Below are positions 51,195 through 63,136 of a stretch of DNA of 64,000 nt, in pieces. The position numbers and the translations under genes were made by a program. The notes under the pieces were generated by a model that saw nothing but the letters and a program-made list of their open reading frames with translations, had not been told where the DNA came from and made no database searches. Position 1 is the stretch's first letter, and each line of letters begins with the position of its first letter. The stretch spans positions 949,700 to 1,013,699 of the forward strand of contig CM068385.1 of the NCBI GenBank assembly GCA_034770075.1, given 5' to 3'. Source of the DNA: Aralia elata (lineage: Eukaryota; Streptophyta; Magnoliopsida; Apiales; Araliaceae).

Positions 51195-52724
51195 GCTAAT
51201 GTGCCACGTACGCTCATAGGAGTTTGCACAAGAAAATTTTAGAATTTATTTAATCTTATTGCTTAGAGTTTTAATTTAGTCATAATTTAACTTCGTATGA
51301 AATTTGTTGATATAAAAATTATTTTTCGAGATAGAATAATAATGTATCTTATCCCTTTTTATTGCTCTATATATCATGTATTTACGTATGTCGTTATTTA
51401 ATCTCAACTTAAATATAGTTAGGTCCCATCGACCTCTTAGCAATATATACTTGGCCAACGCATCCCGCAAATGAAACAGTTAAATTTGGTCAAACAGTCT
51501 TTTAAGAAAGGCATATGAATTATTGGTGCCAAAAACAGTTTATATAATTAGTGGTTCATAAATATCCTAATCACACATAGTAATCAATTACTAACCTCTA
51601 AAATAGAGACAAATTAAGCACAGACCCATGATCAAAAAATTAAAGCTGAAATGAAACCATTATATACTAGCAGTCACATAATTTTTGTCAAATGATAAAT
51701 GACAAAATATGATGAATCTTTTTACTAATAAATTGTCTTGAAGACCAGTAGTAATTAACTTTGTTTTTAATTTTGAGGACGAATGAGAATCATGGTGGTA
51801 GTATTGGCTTTGACCCACCACTCTTGCGGAGGAGTGGTGTAGGCGGGAGTCGATTCTCATCCCCTTCCCCCAGTTGTAATAGATTAGGTCTCAATAATTC
51901 CAAATAATAAAAATAATTTTGAGGTCGTATAAATTAACCTCCATTATATTTCAAAATGAAAGTCTCATCTAGTTTTTAACTTTTATTATAAATATATTTA
52001 GACATAAATTTTAATAAAATATATATTAGTTTCAAACTTTAGTATCAGTAATCAGAAGTCAAATTAGATATAATTTTGAAAAGCATGCAAGATAATAATG
52101 GAAGGATTGGAGAAGCTTCCTGACTCCTGCTAAATTTTCTCAGGTGTATTGAACATTTAATTTGTTACTCGCGCGTAAAGTTGATAAATAAAGGGGAAAA
52201 ATCACCCCAAAATTGTTGTCTTCCGGATCCAAAATGAACATGAATCTATATATGCACAAACAAAATTAATAGCTCAGTGGATAGAGTGTTTGTTTCCTAG
52301 CTAAGCAGAAGGTCCCGGCCCCTATCCATCTACCTGGCGCGTGCGTTCAACGGAGGAAGATCTATTTTATGAAGAATTAAAAAAACGTGTTTCACGTTCA
52401 GAATATATACTTTACCAAGAACTTTATGAAAATTAGTGTATTTAATAATTAGTTTGGAGAATAAACATGGAATATTCAAAAAATCATTACATCCCCTTGT
52501 TTTTTATTCTATGTTAGGAGGTGGTGGAATAAAATCTATTCCAATAGAACGGATATATGCGATAATTTTGTCATTATCTACCACCACCAACAATCAAACT
52601 TACACTTAAAATACCTTAAAACTATTGCGTTCCTTCTTTAATTCCATTCCGTCCATCTAAACGAGGGATAAGAGACAGCAGAGACGAGCATAGTAGGTTA
52701 ACTGTCATATCTCATTCTTGTGGA
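51191..52724. other. Spacer between CYP copy 2 and pseudogene 2
   Basis: There is no protein gene. A possible tRNA-derived SINE-like segment lies near 51780-51890 (B-box-like GGAGTCGATTCTCATCC). A tRNA-Arg-like relic lies at 52264-52341. The equivalent part of unit 1 has been replaced by the transposon stack. Confidence 0.5.
52264..52341 (+). pseudogene. tRNA-Arg(CCT)-like relic
   Basis: TAGCTCAGTGGATAGAGTG resembles a D-arm. TGTTTCCTA followed by AAGCAGAAGGTC resembles the anticodon arm with an extra GCT. The end reads CCCCTAT...CTACCTGGCGCG. The 5' acceptor strand is missing and the T-arm is broken, so it cannot fold. It could also be the head of a SINE. Confidence 0.5.
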
Positions 52725-52961
52725 CCGGCTCCTTACACGTTCGTTCCATTGGGAGGAGGACCGAGAGAATGTGACTCGATCGGAAAAGAGTACGGCCGGC
52801 CAGGGCCGGTTGGAAATACTAGTGTTCATGCTGAACAGGTTCAAGTGGGAAAAAATAATTCCGGATGAGAAATTAATTAGTTGTTAATCCCTCCGATGCA
52901 TGCCCACCCATTCGTCCCGGCCAACGGACTTCCGGTTCGCCTCTTCCCCCACAAATCCTAG
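52725..52961 (+). pseudogene. CYP716A last-exon remnant (pseudogene 2)
   Basis: This is homologous to exon 3 of the intact CYP genes, from GPAPYTFVP to the stop. The haem-binding loop is destroyed: GGGPR is followed by an inserted ACTCGATC-type stretch. More indels follow around the KEYARLEILVF, HHLVKRF and DEKIVVNP regions. The tail is again readable as PANGLPVRLFPHKS then TAG. Earlier exons are absent. It shares its C-terminal form and 3' flank with the stub at 38219-38273, not with the intact copies. Confidence 0.88.
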
Positions 52962-54056
52962 CCCTATCTAGCTAGGCTAGCTTTTCTTCTTCTTCTTCTT
53001 CATATATTTCCTCCCACTTGAATCAAGGATTCTGACTATATCTTTATTTATTTATTTACTCACTGCTTTCCAGTTATTTATTTCATCTAGTTATGGACGA
53101 ACAAATTTCTGATGCTTAATTTGTTAACACACACACGGTACTAGCTTACACTATCAAATAAATTCTACACAAACCTTAATCTAGTACTACCATAAAAATA
53201 TATATTTATATTTATATATATATATAGACTGATATGCATAAATATTAAATGAAACTCTAATTTCCAAATGAAAGGTTTATTTAAAATGATAGAAACTATA
53301 TATACACATAAATCAATACCTTAGGCTTACAAAAGATTCTAATTTAAAATAATTGTGAGTTGACTTAGATAGTCTCTAAGTTCACTCGATTTTAAATTTT
53401 TTTGCATAAATTCATTTTTTGGAATCGAGACTTTAGACCTTCTATAATCAACTGCGCAAAATTTTTTTAGGGGTTATAGGTACGTGCACGCTCACTTAAA
53501 ATTAATAATCACTTTTTAATTGTTCACATAAATACAATATCCGTATATACACAATATAAGAAGAATACCAAAAACTTACTATACTTTGTATAAATAGCCT
53601 TCTAATATTCCCTCCTTTCTTATTCATCATATCCTTCAATTACGTTTATTTTTTAAATAACCTTTGGGCAAGAAAAGTGAAGAAAATGAAGAGGAAGAAC
53701 CGGTGTTCAGTAAGTATATATGTGTTTTAACAATTCCAAGAGTACGTGACTATGCTAGTAAAATTATATGTACTTAACATTTTTATATGCTGTGAACGAT
53801 ATTTTCATATGAATAATTTCTATGTCGTTCATTTTACTTAACCACATAAATACTTTGATTAAATATTATTATTTTCAATATAAACAATTGTTATAATAAA
53901 CAAAACTCATACCTCGCACGGGCTATTACACTAGTACAAATAAATTGCCGCTCATATATTTTGTAATTTGTCTCGTGCAGATATGTGCATTTTTCAATTT
54001 TTAGGTAATTTGTCCGGTATTTATTTATATGTTTTGCGAATTCATTAAAAATAATA
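52962..54056 (+). repeat. Duplicated 3' flank of the CYP pseudogene (unit 2)
   Basis: This is homologous to 38274-39330, with small indels and microsatellite-length differences. No gene is visible. Confidence 0.85.
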
Positions 54057-54342
54057 CTCTCTCCATCTCAAGATAAAAAATTTAGTCGACTTTTTGCGCA
54101 TATTAAGAATGCAAATAAAATGACAAAAATTATTCATATTTAAATTCTCATTTAATTGCATAATTTTCAGCACATGACTAGTTATACTCCATAAATATGC
54201 ATAGAGAATAGAAATAAAACAATTAATACTAAGTATATTATAGATAAATTATTATAAAAAATAAATTATTTAAAGTAAATAAACATTTAACTTAAGACTA
54301 CCTAAAATAATAATAATAACTTTTATCATAGGACAGAAAGAG
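54057..54342. mobile_element. Stowaway-like MITE
   Basis: The left end is CTCTCTCCATCTCAAGATAA and the right end ATCATAGGACAGAAAGAG, with TA on both sides. The 286-bp AT-rich interior has no coding content. Confidence 0.65.
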
Positions 54343-55052
54343 TACTACATTTGTTCTAAAATATAAGATCAATTATAAATTTTTAAAAGCTGATTTGAAA
54401 TATTTAATATTTATTTAAATTTAGTCAATAAAATCATGAACTATGCAAAATGTATTACTAATTACAACATTTGTTATTTTTACTAATCTAAATAATTTAT
54501 ATCAAATTTAAATTTAAGAAATATTGAAATTGACTTAAAAAACCAACGATCTAAATTCAAGCACCTGCTCTAAGTACAAGCCTGGTGTGAGAACGAGGTA
54601 ACAAGCCAGAGGGGGGAATAGATACAGGAAACTGTCGGCTTATAAAAGAACCCAACAAGATAGATATACTAAATATATAAGCACCCACAAAAAGTATGTA
54701 TGCAAAAATATTTGATTGATTCTAGGTTACAACAGAAACCTATATGAAAAAGAAGCCAAGGGAAAGCTATGGTACAAACAAACTAAATTTCCTACGGATA
54801 TCTGATGCGAAAATTGTATCACCATTTCCATTGATCTCTTTTATGAAATTGCATCTCCATGTGACCCAAGCAACTGACTGTCAACGCGGCCTGGAAATCA
54901 TATCCCAGAAGTTTCGGGTGAATCCCTGAACCTCGACTCTGATAGCTAACACATCAACCACATAAGAATGCTCATCAAACCACTCAACACTGGATTCACT
55001 TGTTGAAATCGCAAGACTCGGTCAAACTTGTATAAGTAATGGATCAATAGTT
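54343..55052. other. 3' flank of the TASH3 gene
   Basis: This is an AT-rich spacer followed by the probable 3' untranslated region of the minus-strand TASH3 gene (about 54560-55052). The open frame at 54744-54929 on the plus strand is antisense to it and not convincing. Confidence 0.5.
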
Positions 55053-58000
55053 TCATGATTGGGTAACATATAGTACAGGAACAAGCCCAGCCAGTTTACC
55101 ATCCCTACCAGGACGTTTTTTCTTCACCTACAATAAGCATGAATTAACAGATCAAACGCATCATCCAAAAAACTGGGGGGGGGGGGGGGGGGGGAGGGGG
55201 GGGCAGTGTTCACCGACAAGTGGAACAAGAAAAACTAAAGGAAAAGTTAACAGTTTTAAGTGCAGGCAAGAAAACTTGATAGCTGAAACAGAGATTCAAG
55301 CCTTATAGGAGAGAGGACATATATATTACGGATACCAATACCAGAAGTTTGCACTCAGTGGCAGATTGAGATTATGAAGATGTAGTTCTGTCTTCCTTTT
55401 TTTCTTTTTCCAAACAATCCCCCCCCCCCAACAAATAAAAAACAAAAAAAGAAAAAAAGTGTGTAGACTTACATAAAACCAGCCATCAACTTCATATTCA
55501 ATTTCGACCTCTTCTCCTGCTGTCAGATTCAGCTGTAGAGCGCGGAAAAAACAAAATAAATCAGCTTTAAACAAAAAGAAACATCGACAAGAGACCATGA
55601 TAATAAGTTGATTCATAAGGAGACATTGCATGGGGACACAATAAATGGAAAGAACCAAAAACCAACTATTCTGATATTCCTGGCTAGTTCTTATGCAGAC
55701 CATTCACAGAAAAACAGATTTGCTCCTAGAAGTGAAAAATGATCTGGCGAGGAAAACCGCATAGAATTCAAGTTGAAAATGTGTAACATTATACTCCATG
55801 ATTCAAAACAAATAAAGGCCCGGTAGTCATTTAAGAGTCAAACTTACCTCATCATCTCCACCGGCAGTGAAGTCATAAAGTGCTGATCCATATTGAGGAT
55901 TCCCTGAAGAGACTCGTTCTTCATCCTGAGAAGACTCAAAACTGTGAGAACCAGGCCCAGCTAAGGGGTTTTCAAACGACTCGAACCTTCGCACAGGTGA
56001 CGTATATGGGGGAGGCTCTTCTCTAATCTGCAAATGGTTGAAACATTAAAACATGACCACGCATGACATAACACATAAATTAGTGCCAGGTAAAGTGTCC
56101 TAACCGGAGAACCACGATCCTCATACATAGAGGAACTGCCGCTGGAAGGGTTACTAAATCTGCTCGCAGCTGGCTTTTCCTGTTACATTCAACTCAAAAG
56201 TGTCATAATGTTATTCAGCCACATTCACCATAATTTTACCACAACTAAGGGTTCTTCAGATTTATTTTATAGGGATCTCTAAGCAGCTTCAAATCTGTGC
56301 TTGAGCATTTAAGATATGGCTGATCTTCTTTTGAAAGAAGAAACTGTATGACCTTCGTCACAAAAAAATTAGTAGTTCCCAGTTGCTAGCAAAAGAGCAC
56401 TCAGAATCAGGCACCAGCAATGTTACAGTCAGACAAAAGGGAAGGTGGTGCAAACATTTCCTCAAGCACATTTGCCAAAAAAGGTATCACGGAAAAAATT
56501 TAAAGATAAAAATCAACTTAGAAGCTGGATCCTTATCTCTGATGAGAGAACTAGTTAATTGAAAACTTAAGCAAATTTAGAGAGTTGATATCCATATTAC
56601 AAGAAGCTTTAAATCGACAAGGATCCGTAGAAGGTTCCAGAAACAAGGAAAATGATTGAAGCATAGTAATTTGTAAATAACCCATCCAATTACTTTTTTT
56701 TGATAGGTTAGTCTGGCCCCAGCTATGGGGATTGAAACCCACCCAAAACTGGTGAAATTTTAAATACACAATGATTCATCTAATGTTGTGCACCGACTTG
56801 AATTTATCCACGTGTTATTACCATAAAAATCCATCGGTTGCTTTCCAGCTGATAGGAATAGTATGCAAAATTTGAAAAGAAAAAGGAAAAAAAACTAGGA
56901 AGCAGAGATTCTTGGTTGAGTGGATCCAGTTAAGTGCAAGGAACAAGTCAGTGACACTTTCATGTATAAAAAGTGAAGAAAAGAAATTTAAAAATTAGAA
57001 GGAAAAAAAACAGGGGGGAAACCATGAACAGCATCATCTAACTTCTCAAAATTAAATTAGAAGCTTGACGATAGTAGACACTGCGCAAACTATAATTTAC
57101 TGTCAACTAGAAAATGAAAAAGATCTCCATGCATTAGCTACATACTGTGGATTGTGAAGACCCGTAGGCTGGCTTTGAACTGAACAAAGAAGGGTAATTC
57201 ATTCCACCAAAGTGGGACGATATGGATGTCTCAACTGATCCTATTGAATCTGGGGACGAAGTCCCAGATGACTTTGCATCATCTTCCTGCGATAACAGAA
57301 AAATATTTCTAAGTACAAGGTTTGTCTTCAGAGGACTTGCCCAAAGGTGAATGCATGACTACATGAAACAGATCAAGATTCCTACCTCCAGTTCTGATGT
57401 CTCTAGAAGAGTCTTTGCCCACATGTCATCATAACTCATTGAAGGTCTGGAAATAATGTTCTCCTCAACGTCTGGAGCATCAGTACCAGCGCCAGCAAGA
57501 AACTCATTAACCTAGTGTGAACCATAGATGAAAGAGTAAGATGTTACAAATGAATAACATTTCATATTACATCCTTTATTTTATTTTATCGGGAGGGAGG
57601 GAAAGAGTTCATGCAACATAGACTTGTCAAGAAACATACATCATAGCCCTATTAAAACAAGAGATATAAACATAAAGCATGATATTCCTTTCAGTTTTTT
57701 ATTGTGTTTAAGGCCATGTCTTCGGATGACCAACTTTCAAATAAAATAAATGGGTAATCAATTTCATTTTTGAAAATGACTTATTAAAAAACTTTAATCT
57801 TGGGACCGGATCAATAATGTTGGAAATAATAGTGGAGAATATTTTTCTTCACTTTATTCCATTATTCCTCCACCTTTTCCCTATATTCTTCCTCATGTTT
57901 TTCCTCCATGTTTTCCTCTCCATGTTTTCTTCCTAGAATTAAGGGAGCACTACCCATAATTTATGGAAGCACTATCCATAAATTAATAGAGCACTACCTT

Positions 58001-61000
58001 GTGAAACTAGTATATAAGCCAATGTAACTCAATGTAAATTAGATGAGAGAAGCAATGTAAAATGTTTATGTGTGAAGTATTAATGGAGAAACCCAAAATT
58101 AGTTTATCTCTTCCAAAATCAGTTTCTCTCTTTCTACATGGTATCAAAGCCTGATCTTTTATCCGGCGACTTTTTCCGGCGACTTTTCCGACGACCATCT
58201 GTGCAGTTTCCTGAAACTGCCTATTACAGTTTGTACTCCACAGCCTGTTTTTTTCTGAAACTTACGCACAGTTCTTTTAAAAAAAATGGTGAAAAATCAG
58301 AAACTTCAGATTCTACTCTAGTGATGATTTTTCAACAAGAAACCCCTTCTGCAATTGGGGTAAAACTCTACTAAAACACCACAATCATCCCAAGTTTATT
58401 ACAGTAAAGGATCGTCTCACGAAGATGACGATTGGTGCTGGTATGGAGATGGAGGTCTTTACAAGTATTGTCCAAACTGCCGGAATTGCTATTCATAGAC
58501 GGAGTTACTGGTCACTACCGGAATTGCTATTCACAAACGAAGTACTGTTCACTGCCAGGATTGCTATTCATAGACGGAGTACTGTTAACTGCCGGAATGG
58601 CTATTCACAAACGAAGTTTTGTCCAATTGCCGACTTGAACCGATTTTGTTCATGTACCGACCAACCAACTGAACCTTTCGTTTTTCAAGCTGAGAAATAG
58701 GAGATTTCTATTTATCAGCTTGAGGGGGAGTGTTGGAAATAATAGTGAAGAATATTTTTCTTCACTTTATTACATTATTCCTCCACCTTTTCCCTATATT
58801 CTTCCTCATGTTTTTCCTCCATGTTTTCCTCTCCATGTTTTCTTCCTAGAATTAAGGGAGCACTACCCATAATTTATGGAAGCACTATCCATAAATTAAT
58901 AGAGCACTACCTTGTGAAACTAGTATATAAGCCAATGTAACTCAATGTAAATTAGATGAGAGAAGCAATGTAAAATGTTTATGTGTGAAGTATTAATGGA
59001 GAAACCCAAAATTAGTTTATCTCTTCCAAAATCAGTTTCTCTCTTTCTACAAATAATAACTAATAAGCTTAAATTTTCTGGAGCATTACTGATCTGTAAT
59101 AAGACCAACTGGAATACGACTGATGGCAAGTAGAAATATAAACTCTAAAGCAATTCAAAAACCATTCCACTATGAAAGGAACTGTCTTAGGCTAACTAAG
59201 CTGGAATGAACCTGCCAAATGGTGAAAATTCCTATCATGGTATGTAAGCATTATGCCTGCAACTATAATAGAAGAAAACAGCCAACTTTTTAATTTGTTT
59301 TTATTACCAATCAAAACTAGTTTAATTGCAATCCTGGAAATTTCTTACCCTATTCATTGCAGGTGCATTGTTTCCCCACAAACCATCATCGCCAAGGTTT
59401 GCTGCCCAAGCATTCACAAGGTCGTCGTCAAGGGAATCAGGCTCAGCAGGTGTTTCTTTAGTAGTTTCATAAATGAGTTCAGAAATCCCTGTGGCAACAG
59501 CTGGGTCATTCATCCCAGTAGATGCACTTATGTTATGCCGAGTGCGATAGATGTCAATAAGTTTTGCACTGTTGCAATATTTCAGACAAAACAAAGTGAG
59601 AAAAGACGTGCAAAGAGAAATAAGAGGACACATTAATCGTGAATTAACAGGGGCAAGTCCTCCAGAATTTCTAATCACATGGCTATTCTATAATTTAACA
59701 ATTAGATAAACAAAATGGGGAAGCAAAAATATTCCTTGAAGCAAGAAAATACTCTTTTAATAAGAAGCCTTACTACAAACTACAAGATCATTATCATCAA
59801 AACTAACCATCTTGTAAAAATGTGGAAAAAAGACACTATTAAAAATCAACCCAGCATAAAGTCAGCTGTCGTTAACCTCAGTTGACCTAGTTCTTGTTCT
59901 ACCAAGAGACTCAATAATTTTGCAACCATTGATCAAACCAATTTTTGGATGAGTGAACATTCAAATTATGGTATTAATAATAGTTGGGGTTGTAATCATG
60001 GTCAAAGGACACGATCCTAGAGCCATAAACTTTCTGATTTTATTATCTTATGTGATTCACATCTCACTTAGTCATGATGATGACTTTCTAAGTTTAGCAT
60101 CATACAAATATGGTTTGTGATGGTTTAATAGCTTTTGTTCAAAAAAATTATTATAGAGAAGTAATGTCTAAGAAATTTTCTTTGTACTTGTCATGATTTT
60201 AATTTGAAAAAAAAAAACACAACTAAATTCAACTTTTAGGTTGAGTGTTCCCTCTAGGTGCTAGATTACCTAATATTAATATGAAGTTGTTGAATTAAAG
60301 ATGTGTTTCACATAAAGCTGTTAAATAATTTTCTTCATACTTTGCCATGTTTTTTATTTGAAAAAGGCACAACTATTTTAATTTTTAATTGGATGTTCCC
60401 TCTAGGTGCTAGATTACATATAATTTAATATGTAGTTGATAAAATAAAAATGTATTTCGCATAAAGCTGTAAAATCAGCCACAGTGACTGAAGCAGCATG
60501 AGATGATTGTTAATCAGTCCATGAGGCATGTAAGCGTATATGGGGAAAATATGTAAACATGGTAAATCTCCAAAAATAACATGGTCCACATCGACTGAGC
60601 AAATACAAAAAGTATATGTTTTAATAAGTATGACCTAAAAATACTTATGCAGAAACCACCCTATGGTAAGTGATTCTAATATTTAGTACTTAGAAACCAT
60701 TTGTTATTATTTATTTTTTTAAAAGTCAGTTACAAACCAAAATCTGGTATTTATATACAAAAGTTGGTGTATGTGTAGATCTCATATATAAAAAAGAGCA
60801 TTCAAGCTTTATTTTCTAAACCTTTACATGGATTAGTTACGGTTAATAATTAATACCCCTATCTTATTATCTCAAAGTCTAATATTGATCATATATTTAG
60901 CAACTAGCAAGCATCGAATGAGTAGTGAATGTGTAAAACTAGACCTTCATCTTCAAATAATAAAGAGTTATTACTTCTGCTGAACGGGATTCCTGAAATT

Positions 61001-63136
61001 GGCTAAGAATCCTTGTGGTCTGTCATATGATTCCGAAAATCCAATTCATAGGAAGTTTGTGTGCGCTTCTTACGACCCATTCTTAATTGTTAACTGGACA
61101 AGTTTTCTAAAAATTAGATCATCATTAGCAATCAATAGCACAAAAAGTGTACAAATTGATGAGATGCCACACCCGCCATACCCTATTAAAATTTGGGACT
61201 AAAGCAATGAGTAAAAAATTAATCTACCTGGCAACAAAAAATATGCAAATAAAGAAAAACATGAAATGCCAAGAGACTCGTTTGTGTTAGCCTGCTCGCT
61301 CTATTACATAATTTTTAAGTTTAAGCTTCCACACTGAAAATGCCTCTTTGGCTCCTTCTAAAAATAAAACAAGAGGCCGTCATCTCATTCATTACCAAGT
61401 GAAATTCAGACAGCGCTCCATATCCACTAAAAGAAATGATGCATGAATAAGGATGTACCTTGTTGGCCCTAGCGGCAGATACTTTGCTCTTGGAACATAA
61501 CAGAACAGTGAAACAAGATCCAGCAACCTCTCATGGGTTTCATAGAGTTTCTTAAGTTCTTCATCTGTCCATTCCTTTTTCGCATTATCGTGGTTCCGCA
61601 TCTCCCTATGCATTCAAGTAGCAGCAATTTCTAGTTAGTGTCATAGATCGTGTTACTCTGATTGCTTCTAGATGTAATCTTTACTCATCAAAATGAAATT
61701 TTTTAAAAATAAAAAAAAATAAAAATTCCTACTCTTACTTTATCAGTTCATCTTGTCCGCTGTACATTTCATCAAGGACCTTTATCATAGGACTTATTAA
61801 TGATCCAAGGCCAGTACCGCTAGCTCCTTGATCTTCCCCATTACTTACATGCATATCAGAAAATTGAGACTGCACACCACCCTGTGCTAAAGCATGTAAG
61901 AATTCATAGATCTGTATCCTATATGGTTCACCAGATCTTATTGCCATAGTTGTAAGAGCTTGAGCTGCTATGATGCGAACCTAGGGTATATACACAAATC
62001 AGAAGCAAAAAGGAAGACCGAGTCAATTTATAAATATTATGTAATTAAAACAAATTAAGATGTATAGCAACACCTTTTGCAATAGAAGTTGCCTAGACAA
62101 AGATATACAACATGAACCGCAACCAGTATATCATAGAGAATTTACTCGGGATTTAAAAGTGATGTATAAAGTCCCAGAATCGGTCATCATATAGCAATCA
62201 AGACAACTTCAACCAAATCTACTTGACTTTCAAGAAAAAATTTTTAGTTAATTCAGGGTGGGGGGTGATAACATGCGTGGATAGGAGGCTCAATAAAGAG
62301 TGAACAGGTGATCAAACTTTCATGTTACATACAGAAATTTAAGAGAGAAGAAAGAGTGAGAGAAAGAATGGTCTCATTTGTCTTTTGTTCTTGATCGCCT
62401 GTTACTTTTTATTGTATTAAATGAAAAATAGTCTAGCACGTATAAGTTTTCCCAAAAAGAATGCAGAAAACAAAGTGATGTTAAAAATCCAAAACTAAAG
62501 TTATCAAGTTATAATCTTTCTAGACCAGTAAGAAACTTCATACTCTAGAAGAAAAGATTTTGCAGAGTTTACTTTGCTCAGATGACCAAGGCATGAGACA
62601 CAAAATTCTGAAAGGTGAGTATCAAGATAAAAGTTTACCTCCCAGCTTCCAATAAAAGCACACCTCTGAAGTCGAGTGAGTGCACCAGCTAAAGTCAGAT
62701 TACGAGAACTAGCAGCAGCAACCATTTTATCAGCATCTAACATCATTAATGCAGTACCAGGAGGGGTTGCAGACTCCCAAGCATATTCAGAAGCAGCATA
62801 GTTTGCATTTTCGCCAAGAAACCAAACCTGCAAATTTATCACAAAGATGTAAAGAGAAAATAAATATTTACACACACATATATAATCTCCATGGCATTTC
62901 TTAAGTGCTATAAACTAAGCTCAGTCATGAAAATTCAATGCATTAAGTAAAATGCTTACAGCTGCTTGGACTAATCTCTGCAATGCAAGAGCTGACTTCG
63001 GATCAGATGCAGATACCCTATCAATTGACGTAATTCCCAGCATTGACCCAGGTTGTGGAGGTGGTAAATCAAGAACTATTGTGACTGCTTCCAGAGCCGT
63101 GTGTTTTCCATCAGGACCAGCTCCAACCAGGCAAGT
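55053..63136 (-). CDS. TASH3: TASH3, SH3-domain subunit of the TPLATE endocytic complex, C-terminal part
   Basis: The gene is partial; its N-terminal exons lie beyond the right edge. Eleven exons join cleanly: 63136-62960, 62827-62639, 61980-61739, 61605-61459, 59568-59349, 57511-57386, 57286-57146, 56179-56105, 56027-55848, 55532-55473 and 55127-55053. They give 543 residues and a TGA stop. The upstream portion is helical (e.g. VRIIAAQALTTMAIRSGEPY) and the middle is Ser/Pro/acidic-rich. The C terminus is an SH3 domain split over three exons: ALYDFTAGGDDE, then LNLTAGEEVEIEYEVDGWFY, then VKKKRPGRDGK with GLVPVLYVTQS. The TPLATE complex is a plasma-membrane adaptor for clathrin-mediated endocytosis in plants; the SH3 domain is known to bind ubiquitin and partner proteins. 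The Arabidopsis counterpart I recall is At2g07360. Intron 57512-59348 contains an LTR element. Confidence 0.92.
55175..55203 (+). repeat. Poly-G tract in last TASH3 intron
   Basis: Twenty-nine bases are all G except one A, read as poly-C on the transcribed strand. A C-rich run (CCCCCCCCCC) lies near 55420 in the same intron. Confidence 0.9.
57818..59051 (+). mobile_element. Young TRIM/SMART-like LTR element in TASH3 intron
   Basis: Two 321-bp LTRs (57818-58138 and 58731-59051) start TGTTGGAAATAATAG and end TTTCTACA. By eye they differ at only two positions. The target duplication AATAA lies at 57813-57817 and 59052-59056. Primer site TGGTATCAAAGCC follows the left LTR, and purine tract CTTGAGGGGGAG precedes the right one. 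The 592-bp interior has no gag or pol but holds a tandem array. LTR sequence shows it is a relative of the 3365-5846 element. Confidence 0.93.
58475..58617 (+). repeat. Tandem array inside the TASH3-intron LTR element
   Basis: Four imperfect units of about 36-40 bp contain CTGCCGGAATTGCTATTCA followed alternately by TAGACGGAGT and CAAACGAAGT. Open frames across it are repeat artefacts. Confidence 0.85.

Noticed and set aside
56690..56770. Possible SINE or retroelement tail in a TASH3 intron (GGGGATTGAAACCCACC)
   Set aside because: Only one B-box-like motif is present, with no A-box, tail or target duplication.
58425..58700. Open frames across the TASH3-intron element
   Set aside because: They follow the internal tandem repeat and show no gag-like motifs.
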